Source: a virus. From it: 64,000 nucleotides of DNA. Shown one piece after another: positions 56,236-63,643 of the stretch. Below the pieces are notes generated by a model that was given only the letters and a program-made list of their open reading frames with translations, did no database searches and had not been told where the DNA came from. Made by a program: the position numbers and the translations under genes. The stretch is taken from IMG/VR virus record IMGVR_UViG_3300034073_004109, positions 18,419-82,418 of that record; one strand, 5' to 3'. Numbering within the stretch: position 1 is the stretch's first letter; every line of letters begins with the position of its first letter.

Positions 56236-56831
56236 CAAGCCAGCTCGCGATTGCGTGCTTCCTGCTGTTCAGTTCCGTTCTGGATGTACTCCATCAGAGC
56301 CATCAGACCCTGACCGGCAGCAGTCAAGCCCATCACACTGCCACCTGTCGCAGCAGTGACCACGCCTGCACGTGCGATATCGCCACGCATGCCTTCTGCT
56401 TGCAGTTGCTCGTTGGCATACAACTGCGCCTGGCGCAGACGCTCCATCGGGCCAGAGCGACCATTGGCCGCCATGGATCCGATGAACCGAGAGCGCTCAT
56501 CCTTGTTGAGGCTCTGCAGGTTCTTGCGAATATCGTCCGGCGTCACATTGGCGGCATCGGTTGTGCCTGTATAGGCATACATATCCCGAGCCGACATCGG
56601 AGTCGACTGACCGCGGCTCATCCGGTTCAGCTGGGAAGCCGCTGCTTCTGCCAGCTCCTGATCGGTACGACCGCCTAGCTCTTTCGCGCGGCGGGTGTAG
56701 CGATCACCCTGCATCTTGGCGATCGAGCCCTCAAGACCGCTCCGATCTGCCTGTGCGCGCCGGATGATTTCATCCTTCAGTGACTGAAGAGGATTCACGG
56801 ATCTAGATGAAGCGCCTATGGGTGTCTTCAT
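56235..56831 (-). CDS. Virion-type protein with C-terminal Gly-rich helix (leftward island)
   Basis: 198 residues, charged helices followed by GVVTAATGGSVMGLTAAGQG. It has the architecture of the internal virion proteins at 37-41 kb, which suggests it is a structural gene displaced into the early-type module. Not recognised. Confidence 0.55.
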   Translation of the reverse strand: MKTPIGASSRSVNPLQSLKDEIIRRAQADRSGLEGSIAKMQGDRYTRRAKELGGRTDQELAEAAASQLNRMSRGQSTPMSARDMYAYTGTTDAANVTPDDIRKNLQSLNKDERSRFIGSMAANGRSGPMERLRQAQLYANEQLQAEGMRGDIARAGVVTAATGGSVMGLTAAGQGLMALMEYIQNGTEQQEARNRELA

Positions 56832-56861
56832 TCTAGATCTGTTTTTGTTTTGACCTCATGC

Positions 56862-56885
56862 AGCAGTGCATTTAAGAGGTCTGCT
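56862..56885 (+). promoter_or_regulatory. Leader element, copy 10
   Basis: AGCAGTGCATTT with AGCAG (56862-56866) pairing to CTGCT (56881-56885) around a 14-base loop. It is 25 bases before the ATG at 56910. No terminator precedes it; the upstream gene is divergent. Confidence 0.55.
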
Positions 56886-56909
56886 TCGTTTACTCATCCA
56901 TCCTTTCTC

Positions 56910-57248
56910 ATGGAACTCAACCTCGGCCCTCTCTCCTTCCGCGCCTATCGCGGCAATGGCTGGTGGAGCGCAGTCGGCGCTGTTGTCACCAACCGTGGAT
57001 GCGGCCTCGCTCAACGTGAGTCCGCCATCCGCGCCAGCGCCAAGTCCGAGCACCTCACCGACATCACCGGCAAGGACAACCCGGAAGACACCTTCACCTG
57101 CCCGGTGTCCGGTGAGCTGTTCTACGGCAAGACCGGCTTCTCACCCCTCAGTGCGCAGCAGGTCTACGCCGCAACCCTGATCAAGCGCGCCCAGGCCGTC
57201 GGCCTCCAGGACGCCAAGGCCGCAACCGCTGAGCTGGCGAACGCCTGA
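56910..57248 (+). CDS. 112-residue hypothetical protein
   Basis: From the ATG giving MELNLGPLSFRAYRGNGWWS. Contains a Cys pair (FTCPVSGELFY) and a helical end. Leader copy 10 precedes it and a terminator follows, so it is another detached array-type gene. Not recognised. Confidence 0.55.
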   Translation: MELNLGPLSFRAYRGNGWWSAVGAVVTNRGCGLAQRESAIRASAKSEHLTDITGKDNPEDTFTCPVSGELFYGKTGFSPLSAQQVYAATLIKRAQAVGLQDAKAATAELANA

Positions 57249-57254
57249 TCCCTT

Positions 57255-57292
57255 GCCCCGGCTTGCAAAACGTAAGCCGGGGCTTCCCTTTT
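57255..57292 (+). terminator. Rho-independent terminator
   Basis: GCCCCGGCTTGC and GTAAGCCGGGGC form an 11- to 12-bp stem with an AAAAC loop, followed by TTCCCTTTT. Confidence 0.85.
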
Positions 57293-57309
57293 CTGGAATC
57301 CCCGCCACA

Positions 57310-57579
57310 ATGCGCAAGCCACGTCATGCACCGGATGACCCAGGCATGTCCATCGATCCCAGCCGCTATCGCCACCTCCTTGCTCTGCGTGATGAGGCGG
57401 CTCGCCTCTGCGCTTCTGCTGAGGCCGAGATCGGGCCGTCCCCGACATCGGGCGAACTCCAGGCTCTCCGCCGCATCCGCTCGATCCAGCACAGCTTCGA
57501 GCAGCGCATCGCCCAGCTCGATCGAACGCTTCCAGATCACCCACTACCAGAAGAAGCTCCTGATCCTTCTCGTCCATGA
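57310..57579 (+). CDS. Helical protein upstream of Gp157-like gene, possibly frameshifted
   Basis: 89 residues from MRKPRHAPDD; an internal ATG at 57346 is the alternative. Coding quality is good to RIAQLD and then falls off. From about 57523 a different frame, +1 relative to this one, reads well (ERFQITHYQKKLLILLVHD to 57721) but has no start codon. The two look like halves of one gene with a 1-base shift, or a programmed frameshift. Confidence 0.45.
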   Translation: MRKPRHAPDDPGMSIDPSRYRHLLALRDEAARLCASAEAEIGPSPTSGELQALRRIRSIQHSFEQRIAQLDRTLPDHPLPEEAPDPSRP

Positions 57580-57721
57580 CACACACACCAACCTCCAATG
57601 GATCGTCCAGTGCGCCGACCCGTCGGACCTCGCGCACTACGTCCTCGAACTCCACGCCGGCACTAACGACCGGATCCCCGACTTCCTTGTATCACCTGGG
57701 TCTGCAAGCCCAAGAGATTAG
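57523..57721 (+). other. Coding-like frame without a start codon
   Basis: Frame with strong C/G third positions: LILLVHDTHTNLQWIVQCAD, then HYVLELHAGTNDRIP. No ATG, GTG or TTG precedes it in frame. It joins the upstream gene by a +1 shift near CTCGATCGAACG. It ends inside the start of the Gp157-like gene. Confidence 0.4.
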
Positions 57722-58220
57722 TGGCGAGATCGCCCTGGCTCTTGAGCTCATCGATTCCGAGGACATCGAGGAAAGAGAGACCGGCGAGGCGCTGATTCAG
57801 CAGTACTTCGCCGCCAAGGGAGAAGTCGAGACCAAGGCAGACAACTACTGCTTCGTGATTCAGAACGTCCTGCGTGATCGCGCTCGCTTCCGTAAGGAGC
57901 AAGCCAAGCGCGAGTACGAGCGTCTCGTCTCCTTGGCCGAGTCCGATGAACGCAAGGCGGACCGCATGGAACGCCTGCTCATCGACGTGCTCACCAAGCT
58001 CGACCCCGGCCAGAGCCGCTTCGATCTCCCGCGCTACCGCATCTCCAGCCGGAACAGCACCTCCGTCGAGATCACTGACGAGGACCTCATTCCTGAGGAC
58101 ATGCTCCGCATCAAGACCACAACAGCGCCCGACAAGACCCTGATCAAACAGGCCATCCAGTCCGGCCAAGACATTCCCGGCGCACAACTGAAGACCAACA
58201 CCAACTGGACCATCAAATGA
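57687..58220 (+). CDS. Siphovirus Gp157-family protein
   Basis: 177 residues if started at TTG 57687 (MYHLGLQAQEISG). The body matches the Gp157 pattern: an ALELIDSEDIEERETGEALI coiled coil, CFVIQNVLRDRARFRKEQAK, and a C-terminal part with SVEITDEDLIPEDMLRIKT, TLIKQAIQSGQDIPGA and a final strand. Gp157-type proteins are linked to phage recombination or resistance functions. An ATG at 57576 exists, but the extra sequence is a Ser/Thr-rich shadow. Confidence 0.75.
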   Translation: MYHLGLQAQEISGEIALALELIDSEDIEERETGEALIQQYFAAKGEVETKADNYCFVIQNVLRDRARFRKEQAKREYERLVSLAESDERKADRMERLLIDVLTKLDPGQSRFDLPRYRISSRNSTSVEITDEDLIPEDMLRIKTTTAPDKTLIKQAIQSGQDIPGAQLKTNTNWTIK

Positions 58221-58441
58221 ACCGCCACTACCAACTCGACTGGCCCACCTTCATTGACAACAAGCACGCCATCCTCGAGACCATGCAGCACTACGGCGGC
58301 AACTTCGCCCAGAAACTTGCCGCCCTTCTTATTTGCTCAGACCCCGGCAGGCTCAGAGCTAACTTCCTCGCCAATCTCGACACCATCGCCGAGTACGCGC
58401 CGGGATCTCCCCTCTTTCAAAGGACCCAGAAATCCTCCTGA
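58217..58441 (+). CDS. 74-residue hypothetical protein
   Basis: ATG overlaps the Gp157-like stop. MNRHYQLDWPTFIDNKHAIL, a helical acidic protein. Not recognised. Coding quality falls over the last 12 codons. Confidence 0.5.
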   Translation: MNRHYQLDWPTFIDNKHAILETMQHYGGNFAQKLAALLICSDPGRLRANFLANLDTIAEYAPGSPLFQRTQKSS

Positions 58442-58654
58442 TTTCTTCCTGGTCCCGACCCCAAACCGCAAGCAGCGCCTGCTCACTCCCAACCCCGGGA
58501 GCCCAGCAGGTCGCTGCTTTCTCGCAGACATCGGCTCGATCCTCTGTGATCCCCCCAACCTCTACCGCCGTCTGGGCCCTGCTCTCCTTCTGTCTCCAGA
58601 AGAAGCCGACTTCGTTGTCTCTGTCCTTCGCTCCAGCCACTACTCCGTTCAACC
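58442..58654 (+). other. Gap with coding-like frame, no start or stop
   Basis: No complete gene was found. One frame (DFFLVPTPNRKQRLLTPNPG, then GRCFLADIGSILCDPPNLYR) has coding-type codon use but lacks a usable start and runs on into the next gene. It may be a remnant or a frameshifted gene. Confidence 0.3.
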
Positions 58655-59251
58655 ATGGCAACCCGCATCGTCACAACAGACCCCAAGCAAAGCAACAAAT
58701 CACCTGACTACTACTACGTCCGCTTCAACGACAAGACTCCTACTGGAACCGAGAAAACCTTCTCCTTCCCTAAGGCTCTCGCCGGCATCATCTCCAAGAA
58801 CTATATGTTCGACGACTCCGCTCTCAAGTGGATCGACCCGGTCGGCTGGGTTCTTCAGCTCGATTTCGACGCTGCGCCAACTGAAGATCCTCAACTCCCT
58901 CCTAACCCTGAAGCCGGGTGGTCCGATCCTGACCATCTCACTGCCATCGCTCTCCCAGGGCCAGCACCCCAGCCCGTCATCCCGAATCGCGGCGTGACCC
59001 CGCAGACCGCGCGCAAACATGCCGCTGCTGCACTGGCTGCCGAGCACAACTTGCCGGTCGAATTCCTCGAGCGGCTCTGGCTCCTGGGCCGGGGGCAGAA
59101 CTTCATGGCCAAGCTGATCGGCGTCAGCGAGAAGCCCAGGCCCGAAGTTGCTCAACGCCTCGTTGTCACCGCCTTCATCGACTACTGCAGAGGCGAAGGC
59201 GTCAACCTCGGCGAGCAAGAAGAGAAGCTCCTGCGCACCCTGGCTGGCTGA
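58655..59251 (+). CDS. 198-residue hypothetical protein
   Basis: MATRIVTTDPKQSNKSPDYY, then a beta-rich part, a Pro-rich linker and a C-terminal helical domain (EEKLLRTLAG). The stop overlaps the next ATG by 1 base. Not recognised. Confidence 0.6.
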   Translation: MATRIVTTDPKQSNKSPDYYYVRFNDKTPTGTEKTFSFPKALAGIISKNYMFDDSALKWIDPVGWVLQLDFDAAPTEDPQLPPNPEAGWSDPDHLTAIALPGPAPQPVIPNRGVTPQTARKHAAAALAAEHNLPVEFLERLWLLGRGQNFMAKLIGVSEKPRPEVAQRLVVTAFIDYCRGEGVNLGEQEEKLLRTLAG

Positions 59252-59463
59252 TGAATCGATCAGCTCTCTTCCGCAAGGACCCCTGCCTCAAGCTCGCCCT
59301 CGAGCTCGGTTTCACCATCACGCCCGGCCGCAGGCACTGGCATCTCAGCCACCCGAATGGCAATCACACGATTGCTTCTTTCGGTCGCAAGCGCCACGCC
59401 CGCAGCGAACGCAACACCATGGCCGCCATCAAACGGGCGGCCCTTCTTCCTGTAGGTCCATGA
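59251..59463 (+). CDS. HicA-like small protein
   Basis: 70 residues. LALELGFTITPGRRHWHLSH followed by NHTIASFGRKRH and a helical end resembles the HicA mRNA-interferase fold (GF-x-GSHxxY...). The usual Gly-Ser-His is Arg-Arg-His here. No HicB antitoxin partner was found next to it, so it may be a repurposed RNA-binding domain. Confidence 0.45.
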   Translation: MNRSALFRKDPCLKLALELGFTITPGRRHWHLSHPNGNHTIASFGRKRHARSERNTMAAIKRAALLPVGP

Positions 59464-59621
59464 ACCACCCCTACCTCTATCCAGACGAGGCCCCCTGGAC
59501 CGACGACTACTACGAACTCCGCGCCATTCGTAACCACAACTTCAAGCCCGATGACCAACCTGAAATCACTGAAACGTACCTTGATGGCCTTTGCGCTCAT
59601 GCTTCAGCCACTGAGTGCTGA
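59460..59621 (+). CDS. 53-residue acidic hypothetical protein
   Basis: ATG overlaps the previous stop. MNHPYLYPDEAPWTDDYYEL, then AIRNHNFKPDDQPEITETYL. It overlaps the next gene by 71 bases. Not recognised. Confidence 0.5.
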   Translation: MNHPYLYPDEAPWTDDYYELRAIRNHNFKPDDQPEITETYLDGLCAHASATEC

Positions 59622-59889
59622 GGCGCGCACCGTCACCGCCACTGTCTACGACGAGTGGTATCACGGCCGCACCGCCTACTGCGGCCAGACCTACATCCAC
59701 TGGGGTGTCAGCGCCGCTCACCCCTGGCTGCCCTGCGGCACCAGGGTCCGCGTTTCCCATAAAGGCAGATCGCTGACGGTCCCGATCACGGACCGCTGCG
59801 AGTGCAACTCAATCGACCTCTCCGCCGGAGCGGCCTGGCGCCTTGGCGTCCCGCTCGACGGCATCGCTTCTGTACAAATCAGCTACTGA
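59551..59889 (+). CDS. Exported double-psi beta-barrel (RlpA-like) protein
   Basis: 112 residues. Signal peptide (residues 1-24, ending LSAEA), then TVYDEWYHGRTAYCGQTY, PCGTRVRVSHKGRSLTVPI and CECNSIDLSAGAAWRLGVPL, the RlpA/expansin-type double-psi barrel with its GTxVxV and ITDR-type turns. RlpA proteins act on peptidoglycan. Four Cys may form disulfides. It may modify the envelope during infection or help lysis. Confidence 0.7.
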   Translation: MTNLKSLKRTLMAFALMLQPLSAEARTVTATVYDEWYHGRTAYCGQTYIHWGVSAAHPWLPCGTRVRVSHKGRSLTVPITDRCECNSIDLSAGAAWRLGVPLDGIASVQISY

Positions 59890-59892
59890 TTT

Positions 59893-60300
59893 ATGAACCT
59901 CATCGCCCGCATGCTTCAGCCGCTCGTTGCCGCTGAAGTCAAACGCCAGATCGACTCGATTGACTACAGGCAAATCGCCGACTGGATGTGTGTCGTCGCC
60001 CTGGCCGAACACATCAGCGTTCGCGGAGTCGCCGAGCAGATTGATGTCAACGACATTGCTTGCGAGCTCGATGTCAGCGACATCGCAGATGAACTTGATC
60101 ACGCCAAGGTCGCAGACGAGATCCGCCTCGACAATCTTGCCGCTGAGATCCGCCTTGACGAGCTCAGCCGCGAGATCGACTACTGCCAGCTGGCCGAGCA
60201 GGTCTCCTTCGATGACCTTGAAGCCAAGCTCGATTACAGCCAGATCGCCAAAGAAGTCGCCATCTTCCTGTCCCGTAAACACCTCCGCTTCCATGACTGA
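59893..60300 (+). CDS. Tandem-repeat protein (IAxEID repeats)
   Basis: 135 residues, mostly about ten 9- to 11-residue repeats of the type DVSDIADELD, HAKVADEIRL, DNLAAEIRLD, DYCQLAEQVSF. Similar repeats occur in proteins of aquatic phages. The repeat is acidic-hydrophobic and may form a solenoid. Function unknown. Confidence 0.65.
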   Translation: MNLIARMLQPLVAAEVKRQIDSIDYRQIADWMCVVALAEHISVRGVAEQIDVNDIACELDVSDIADELDHAKVADEIRLDNLAAEIRLDELSREIDYCQLAEQVSFDDLEAKLDYSQIAKEVAIFLSRKHLRFHD

Positions 60301-60622
60301 CCCCGCTTTCAACCTCGCTCAACTCGAGCACAGACCCAACTGGTACCAACACCTAGACGCCGTGGAAAACGCCATCGCAGCAGAAGATGAGCTCTACCGC
60401 ATTCGCTGGCGGGCCGGCTGGACCTGCGACGAGGGCGGCTGGTACGCACCCGACTGCACCCATGAGTACGACTGGATCCTCTGCGGGTATCCCTTCCCAG
60501 AGGAACCTGGCTATCAGGAATGGGCCGATGCCTTCTGGCATTACGAGCGCCTCGACAGCGAGCAGCACGCCGATCCCGCTGGATCTAGCGTTAACGCTGA
60601 GTCGCACAGCCACCCTGAATAA
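60293..60622 (+). CDS. 109-residue hypothetical protein
   Basis: MTDPAFNLAQLEHRPNWYQH, then a Trp- and Glu-rich body (CDEGGWYAPDCTHEYDWILC) with four Cys. It overlaps the repeat protein by 8 bases. Not recognised. Confidence 0.55.
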   Translation: MTDPAFNLAQLEHRPNWYQHLDAVENAIAAEDELYRIRWRAGWTCDEGGWYAPDCTHEYDWILCGYPFPEEPGYQEWADAFWHYERLDSEQHADPAGSSVNAESHSHPE

Positions 60623-60653
60623 CCACGAAGCCAACCAGCGCGCGCAGGTTCCG

Positions 60654-60854
60654 ATGTACGACCTCCTCGACATCGCCTGCGCCGCCCAGGCCGCCCTGGA
60701 GCACGAGAAGATCTCTGAAAAGGAATACGCCTTCAAGCACGTCCTCAACCGAGTCTTCGGTTACATGACTCCCGAGGCCAAGGCCGAGTTCAACGAATGG
60801 GTCGACCGCAAGGGTTGGCGCGCCAAAGAAACCATCATCCTCTCGACTACATGA
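60654..60854 (+). CDS. 66-residue helical protein
   Basis: From the ATG giving MYDLLDIACAAQAALEHEKI. The end overlaps the next gene by 4 bases. Helical and charged; not recognised. Confidence 0.55.
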   Translation: MYDLLDIACAAQAALEHEKISEKEYAFKHVLNRVFGYMTPEAKAEFNEWVDRKGWRAKETIILSTT

Positions 60855-61045
60855 ACCTTGACCAGATCCGCGCGTCAGTTGACGCCGGGCGCACCGTCTT
60901 CTGGCGTCATAAGTCCTACCGCGTCGTCAAATCACCCGACGCTGACGCCTACCTCGTCTGCCACAACAACGGTCAGTGCTTCTCCATCACTGGCCCCGAC
61001 GGCAAGACACTCCTCTGCAACGAAGTCGACTTCTCACTGAACTGA
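60851..61045 (+). CDS. 64-residue protein resembling small conserved phage proteins
   Basis: ATG overlaps the previous stop. MNLDQIRASVDAGRTVFWRH, then YLVCHNNGQCFSITGPDG. The IxxxVxAGxTVxW start is shared by small proteins of many phages. Function unknown. Confidence 0.6.
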   Translation: MNLDQIRASVDAGRTVFWRHKSYRVVKSPDADAYLVCHNNGQCFSITGPDGKTLLCNEVDFSLN

Positions 61046-61053
61046 GATCGCCC

Positions 61054-61815
61054 ATGGATCTGACCCTTCTCGCTGGGCGCTACAACGCCCTCAGCAACGA
61101 CGCCTACCACGCCTTCAGGCGCTCGGCTGAGAGCGGAGAAGATCCATGGACCGCAGCCATCAACGCAGCCAGAGTTCCCGATGACGAGTGGTCGCGCTGG
61201 AATGATCCGCCGATCCTCCTGCGTGACCACAAGCCCAGGGCCTGGCGCGTTGATACCGACTTCATCGACATCCTCGAGATCCCGTCCTTCCTCTCGCTCA
61301 TCGAGTGCCAGCGGCTGATCGACGTCATCGACTCCTCGCTCAGCCCCTCACTCGTTACCCACGGCCCAGACGACTACCGCACCAGCTCCACCTGCTATCT
61401 CGATAGCGCCGATCCTGACCTCACCACCCAGCTTGACCAGCGCTTCGCTGATCTGCTGGGTGTCCCGCCCAACTTCTCCGAGTCACTGCAGGGCGCCCGC
61501 TACGACAAAGGCCAGTACTTCAAGGAGCACCACGACTGGTTCGACCCGCACCACTACACCTGGCTCGAGCACGGCAACCTCGGCCAGCGCACCTGGACCG
61601 TCATGGTCTATCTCAACACCGTGGAGCAAGGCGGCGAGACCTACTTCCCTGAGATCGAGCGCGCCTTCGCCCCCATTGCCGGCACCGCCCTGGCCTGGAA
61701 CAACCTCTACGAAGACGGCACACCCAACGAGGACACCCTGCACGAAGCACGGCCCGTCCTCGCCGGACGTAAATACGTCATCACCAAGTGGTTCCGCTCC
61801 AGGCCTGCTGCCTAG
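61054..61815 (+). CDS. 2-oxoglutarate/Fe(II) oxygenase, prolyl 4-hydroxylase type
   Basis: 253 residues from MDLTLLAGRY; upstream extension is a shadow. The C-terminal domain has YDKGQYFKEHHDWFD (Fe ligands His159, Asp161), LNTVEQGGETYFPEI, and LHEARPVLAGRKY (His230 ligand, Lys240 for 2-oxoglutarate). This is the prolyl 4-hydroxylase-like dioxygenase family found in many cyanophages. Substrate unknown. The N-terminal 70 residues are not part of the domain. Confidence 0.85.
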   Translation: MDLTLLAGRYNALSNDAYHAFRRSAESGEDPWTAAINAARVPDDEWSRWNDPPILLRDHKPRAWRVDTDFIDILEIPSFLSLIECQRLIDVIDSSLSPSLVTHGPDDYRTSSTCYLDSADPDLTTQLDQRFADLLGVPPNFSESLQGARYDKGQYFKEHHDWFDPHHYTWLEHGNLGQRTWTVMVYLNTVEQGGETYFPEIERAFAPIAGTALAWNNLYEDGTPNEDTLHEARPVLAGRKYVITKWFRSRPAA

Positions 61816-62324
61816 CAGCCGCGCAGGATTGCCTTGAGGAACCAGGCAGCCTTGCTCGCTGCCGCCACCAGCTCAGCCATGTAGTTCGCCACATCGATGG
61901 CGCCCACCTGCTGAGCGCTCGGCTCGATCTGCACCGCCAGGTCAGCCAGGTCGTCCAGGTTCTTCAGGTACACGGCAAGCATCTCCTTGCCGTTGTGCGA
62001 TTCCACGTTCTGGAAGCAGGGCAGCGCATCCTTCAGGCCGCATGCACACATCGGCATCCAGAAGTCCTGCGCCCGCACGAACTCAGCAACGGTGTCGAAC
62101 TGCTCGAGATGCGCCTCGTACTGGCCCTTCAGGAACTGGTGCACATCTAAGAAGTTCGCACCCTCATAGTTCAGGTGGATCAGATGGCTCTGCGTTTCCA
62201 TCTCCTTGAGGAACGCCGCCAGCATGATCAGCTGATTCACCATGCCAGCGCAGGGATTGCGCAGCTCATCAGCCTCTGCCACCACGATCGCCATGGGCTC
62301 TTGACCATGGAGCATGCCCTGCAT
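61812..62324 (-). CDS. Dps-like ferritin-fold protein
   Basis: 170 residues from the ATG at 62324 (MLHGQEPM is an alternative start). The centre has QSHLIHLNYEGANFLDVHQF and EAHLEQFDTVAEFVRAQDFW, the Dps pattern (His, then Asp and Glu of the ferroxidase site between subunits). Dps proteins bind iron and DNA and protect from oxidative damage. It lies opposite to the surrounding genes and overlaps the hydroxylase by 4 bases, tail to tail. Confidence 0.65.
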   Translation of the reverse strand: MQGMLHGQEPMAIVVAEADELRNPCAGMVNQLIMLAAFLKEMETQSHLIHLNYEGANFLDVHQFLKGQYEAHLEQFDTVAEFVRAQDFWMPMCACGLKDALPCFQNVESHNGKEMLAVYLKNLDDLADLAVQIEPSAQQVGAIDVANYMAELVAAASKAAWFLKAILRGC

Positions 62325-62361
62325 TGTCGTTCGCTCTGACCGCCAGAGCACACTCTATCCA

Positions 62362-62405
62362 GCCCCGCCAGGCAGCCCAGATCTGGGTTGTCAGGTGGGG
62401 CTTTT
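62362..62405 (+). terminator. Rho-independent terminator on the plus strand
   Basis: GCCCCGCC and GGTGGGGC form the stem base with further pairing (CAGGCAGCCCAG / CTGGGTTGTCAG), then TTTTG. The upstream neighbour on this strand is beyond the leftward Dps-like gene, so the terminator seems to belong to a transplanted cassette. Confidence 0.8.
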
Positions 62406-62420
62406 GTTGTGCACCGCTTC

Positions 62421-62432
62421 AGCAGTGCATTC
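62421..62432 (+). promoter_or_regulatory. Leader element, copy 11
   Basis: AGCAGTGCATTC lies 16 bases after the terminator and 18 bases before the ATG at 62451. Only the 5' half of the hairpin is clear. Confidence 0.5.
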
Positions 62433-62450
62433 AAGTGACCTGTCATCAGC

Positions 62451-63092
62451 ATGACTTCTGCTCTCACTCCTGCCCACTCCGACCACGAACTCACCGAGAT
62501 CCCGGCCGATGGGCTCTGCCCCGCCAGCCCTCAGCCCAATGTCAAAGTCCTCGGCATCGACAACGGCCGGCTCTACTTCTATTCCGAAACCCCAGGTGGT
62601 ACCAGGGATTACCTACCTGAGGGAGCCTGCGCGATCTACGGCGCCATCCTCGATGCCTCCGTTGCCAAGTACGGCAAGGCCGGCGAGCGCAAGGGCAACA
62701 CCTGGGACGCCGACCGCGACCACCTCAGCCTGCTGATCCAGTCACCGACCCTTGGCCTGCAGTACCGCCTGCTCATCCCAGCGCACGCAAGCCAAGTCTC
62801 ATATCGGACTCTTCTGGGTCACCTGGTCACACTTGACCTGCGAGCCACGGCAGTCAAACTGGAAGCCAAGCCCGGCAATACGCACGGCGTCACCATCTTC
62901 AACGTCTACCTGGACCCCGTCGGCTTGCCGCAGAACCAGGTAAAGGGCAACTGGATCGGCCCCAGCACGGCCGACCTCCAGATCGCAGTTGACGCCTGCC
63001 GCCGCTCCCTTGGCCTCCCTCCTCAATTTCCCGAATGGGTGACTCCAGCATCCCCGACTCCATCTCAGGAGACCAGCTGCAGCGACTACTGA
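62451..63092 (+). CDS. 213-residue hypothetical protein
   Basis: MTSALTPAHSDHELTEIPAD, then a mixed body (LEAKPGNTHGVTIFNVYLDP) and a Pro/Ser tail. The end overlaps the next gene by 58 bases. Not recognised; a nucleic-acid-binding role is possible but unsupported. Confidence 0.55.
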   Translation: MTSALTPAHSDHELTEIPADGLCPASPQPNVKVLGIDNGRLYFYSETPGGTRDYLPEGACAIYGAILDASVAKYGKAGERKGNTWDADRDHLSLLIQSPTLGLQYRLLIPAHASQVSYRTLLGHLVTLDLRATAVKLEAKPGNTHGVTIFNVYLDPVGLPQNQVKGNWIGPSTADLQIAVDACRRSLGLPPQFPEWVTPASPTPSQETSCSDY

Positions 63093-63619
63093 GTCGCACT
63101 CTGGAGCTGCCGAACTCCTTCGTCATCCCCGAACTCAACCTCGGGGATGGCGACGTCAGTCCTGGCGGCATCTGTGACCTGCAGGTCCCGCTCATGCAGA
63201 TCATCAACCGCTCCACGCATGGGACCAACCTCATGCAGGAGTTCACCGCAGCCCTGTATCTGCTGCACTCCGTCGGCGAATGCCTGCAGCGGCGGCAGAA
63301 GCAAGCCAAGGCAAACACCGAGCCATTCAACCGGCTCAGTATGTCGGAGCGCCTCGAGATCCTCGAGGTTCTGAACGAATACATCACCGTTCACTCCGCC
63401 ATTGTTCAACTCGCAGAGCGGCTACATGTCGCTTTCATGATGGGCTCCAGTCAGGAAACCATCATCAATATCCGTAAGCGACTTGGCGATGAAGCCTCTC
63501 TTGAAGAGGTCCGCAGTCACCTGATGGTCGGCGACGGCTTACTGCAATCGCTCGGTATCGAGCGCAGCACCTTCACCGACTACATCAACAAGTTCGATCA
63601 GTTCGATCACCTCAGTTAA
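63035..63619 (+). CDS. 194-residue hypothetical helical protein
   Basis: From the ATG giving MGDSSIPDSISGDQLQRLLS. Acidic, helical, with LMQEFTAALYLLHSVGECLQ. Not recognised. It overlaps the previous gene. Confidence 0.55.
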   Translation: MGDSSIPDSISGDQLQRLLSRTLELPNSFVIPELNLGDGDVSPGGICDLQVPLMQIINRSTHGTNLMQEFTAALYLLHSVGECLQRRQKQAKANTEPFNRLSMSERLEILEVLNEYITVHSAIVQLAERLHVAFMMGSSQETIINIRKRLGDEASLEEVRSHLMVGDGLLQSLGIERSTFTDYINKFDQFDHLS

Positions 63620-63643
63620 CACCCACTTCGTCCTTTCTCAACC

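Noticed and set aside
59251-59463. Complete HicAB toxin-antitoxin system
   Set aside because: Only the HicA-like part was seen; the neighbouring 53-residue product has no HicB-like features.
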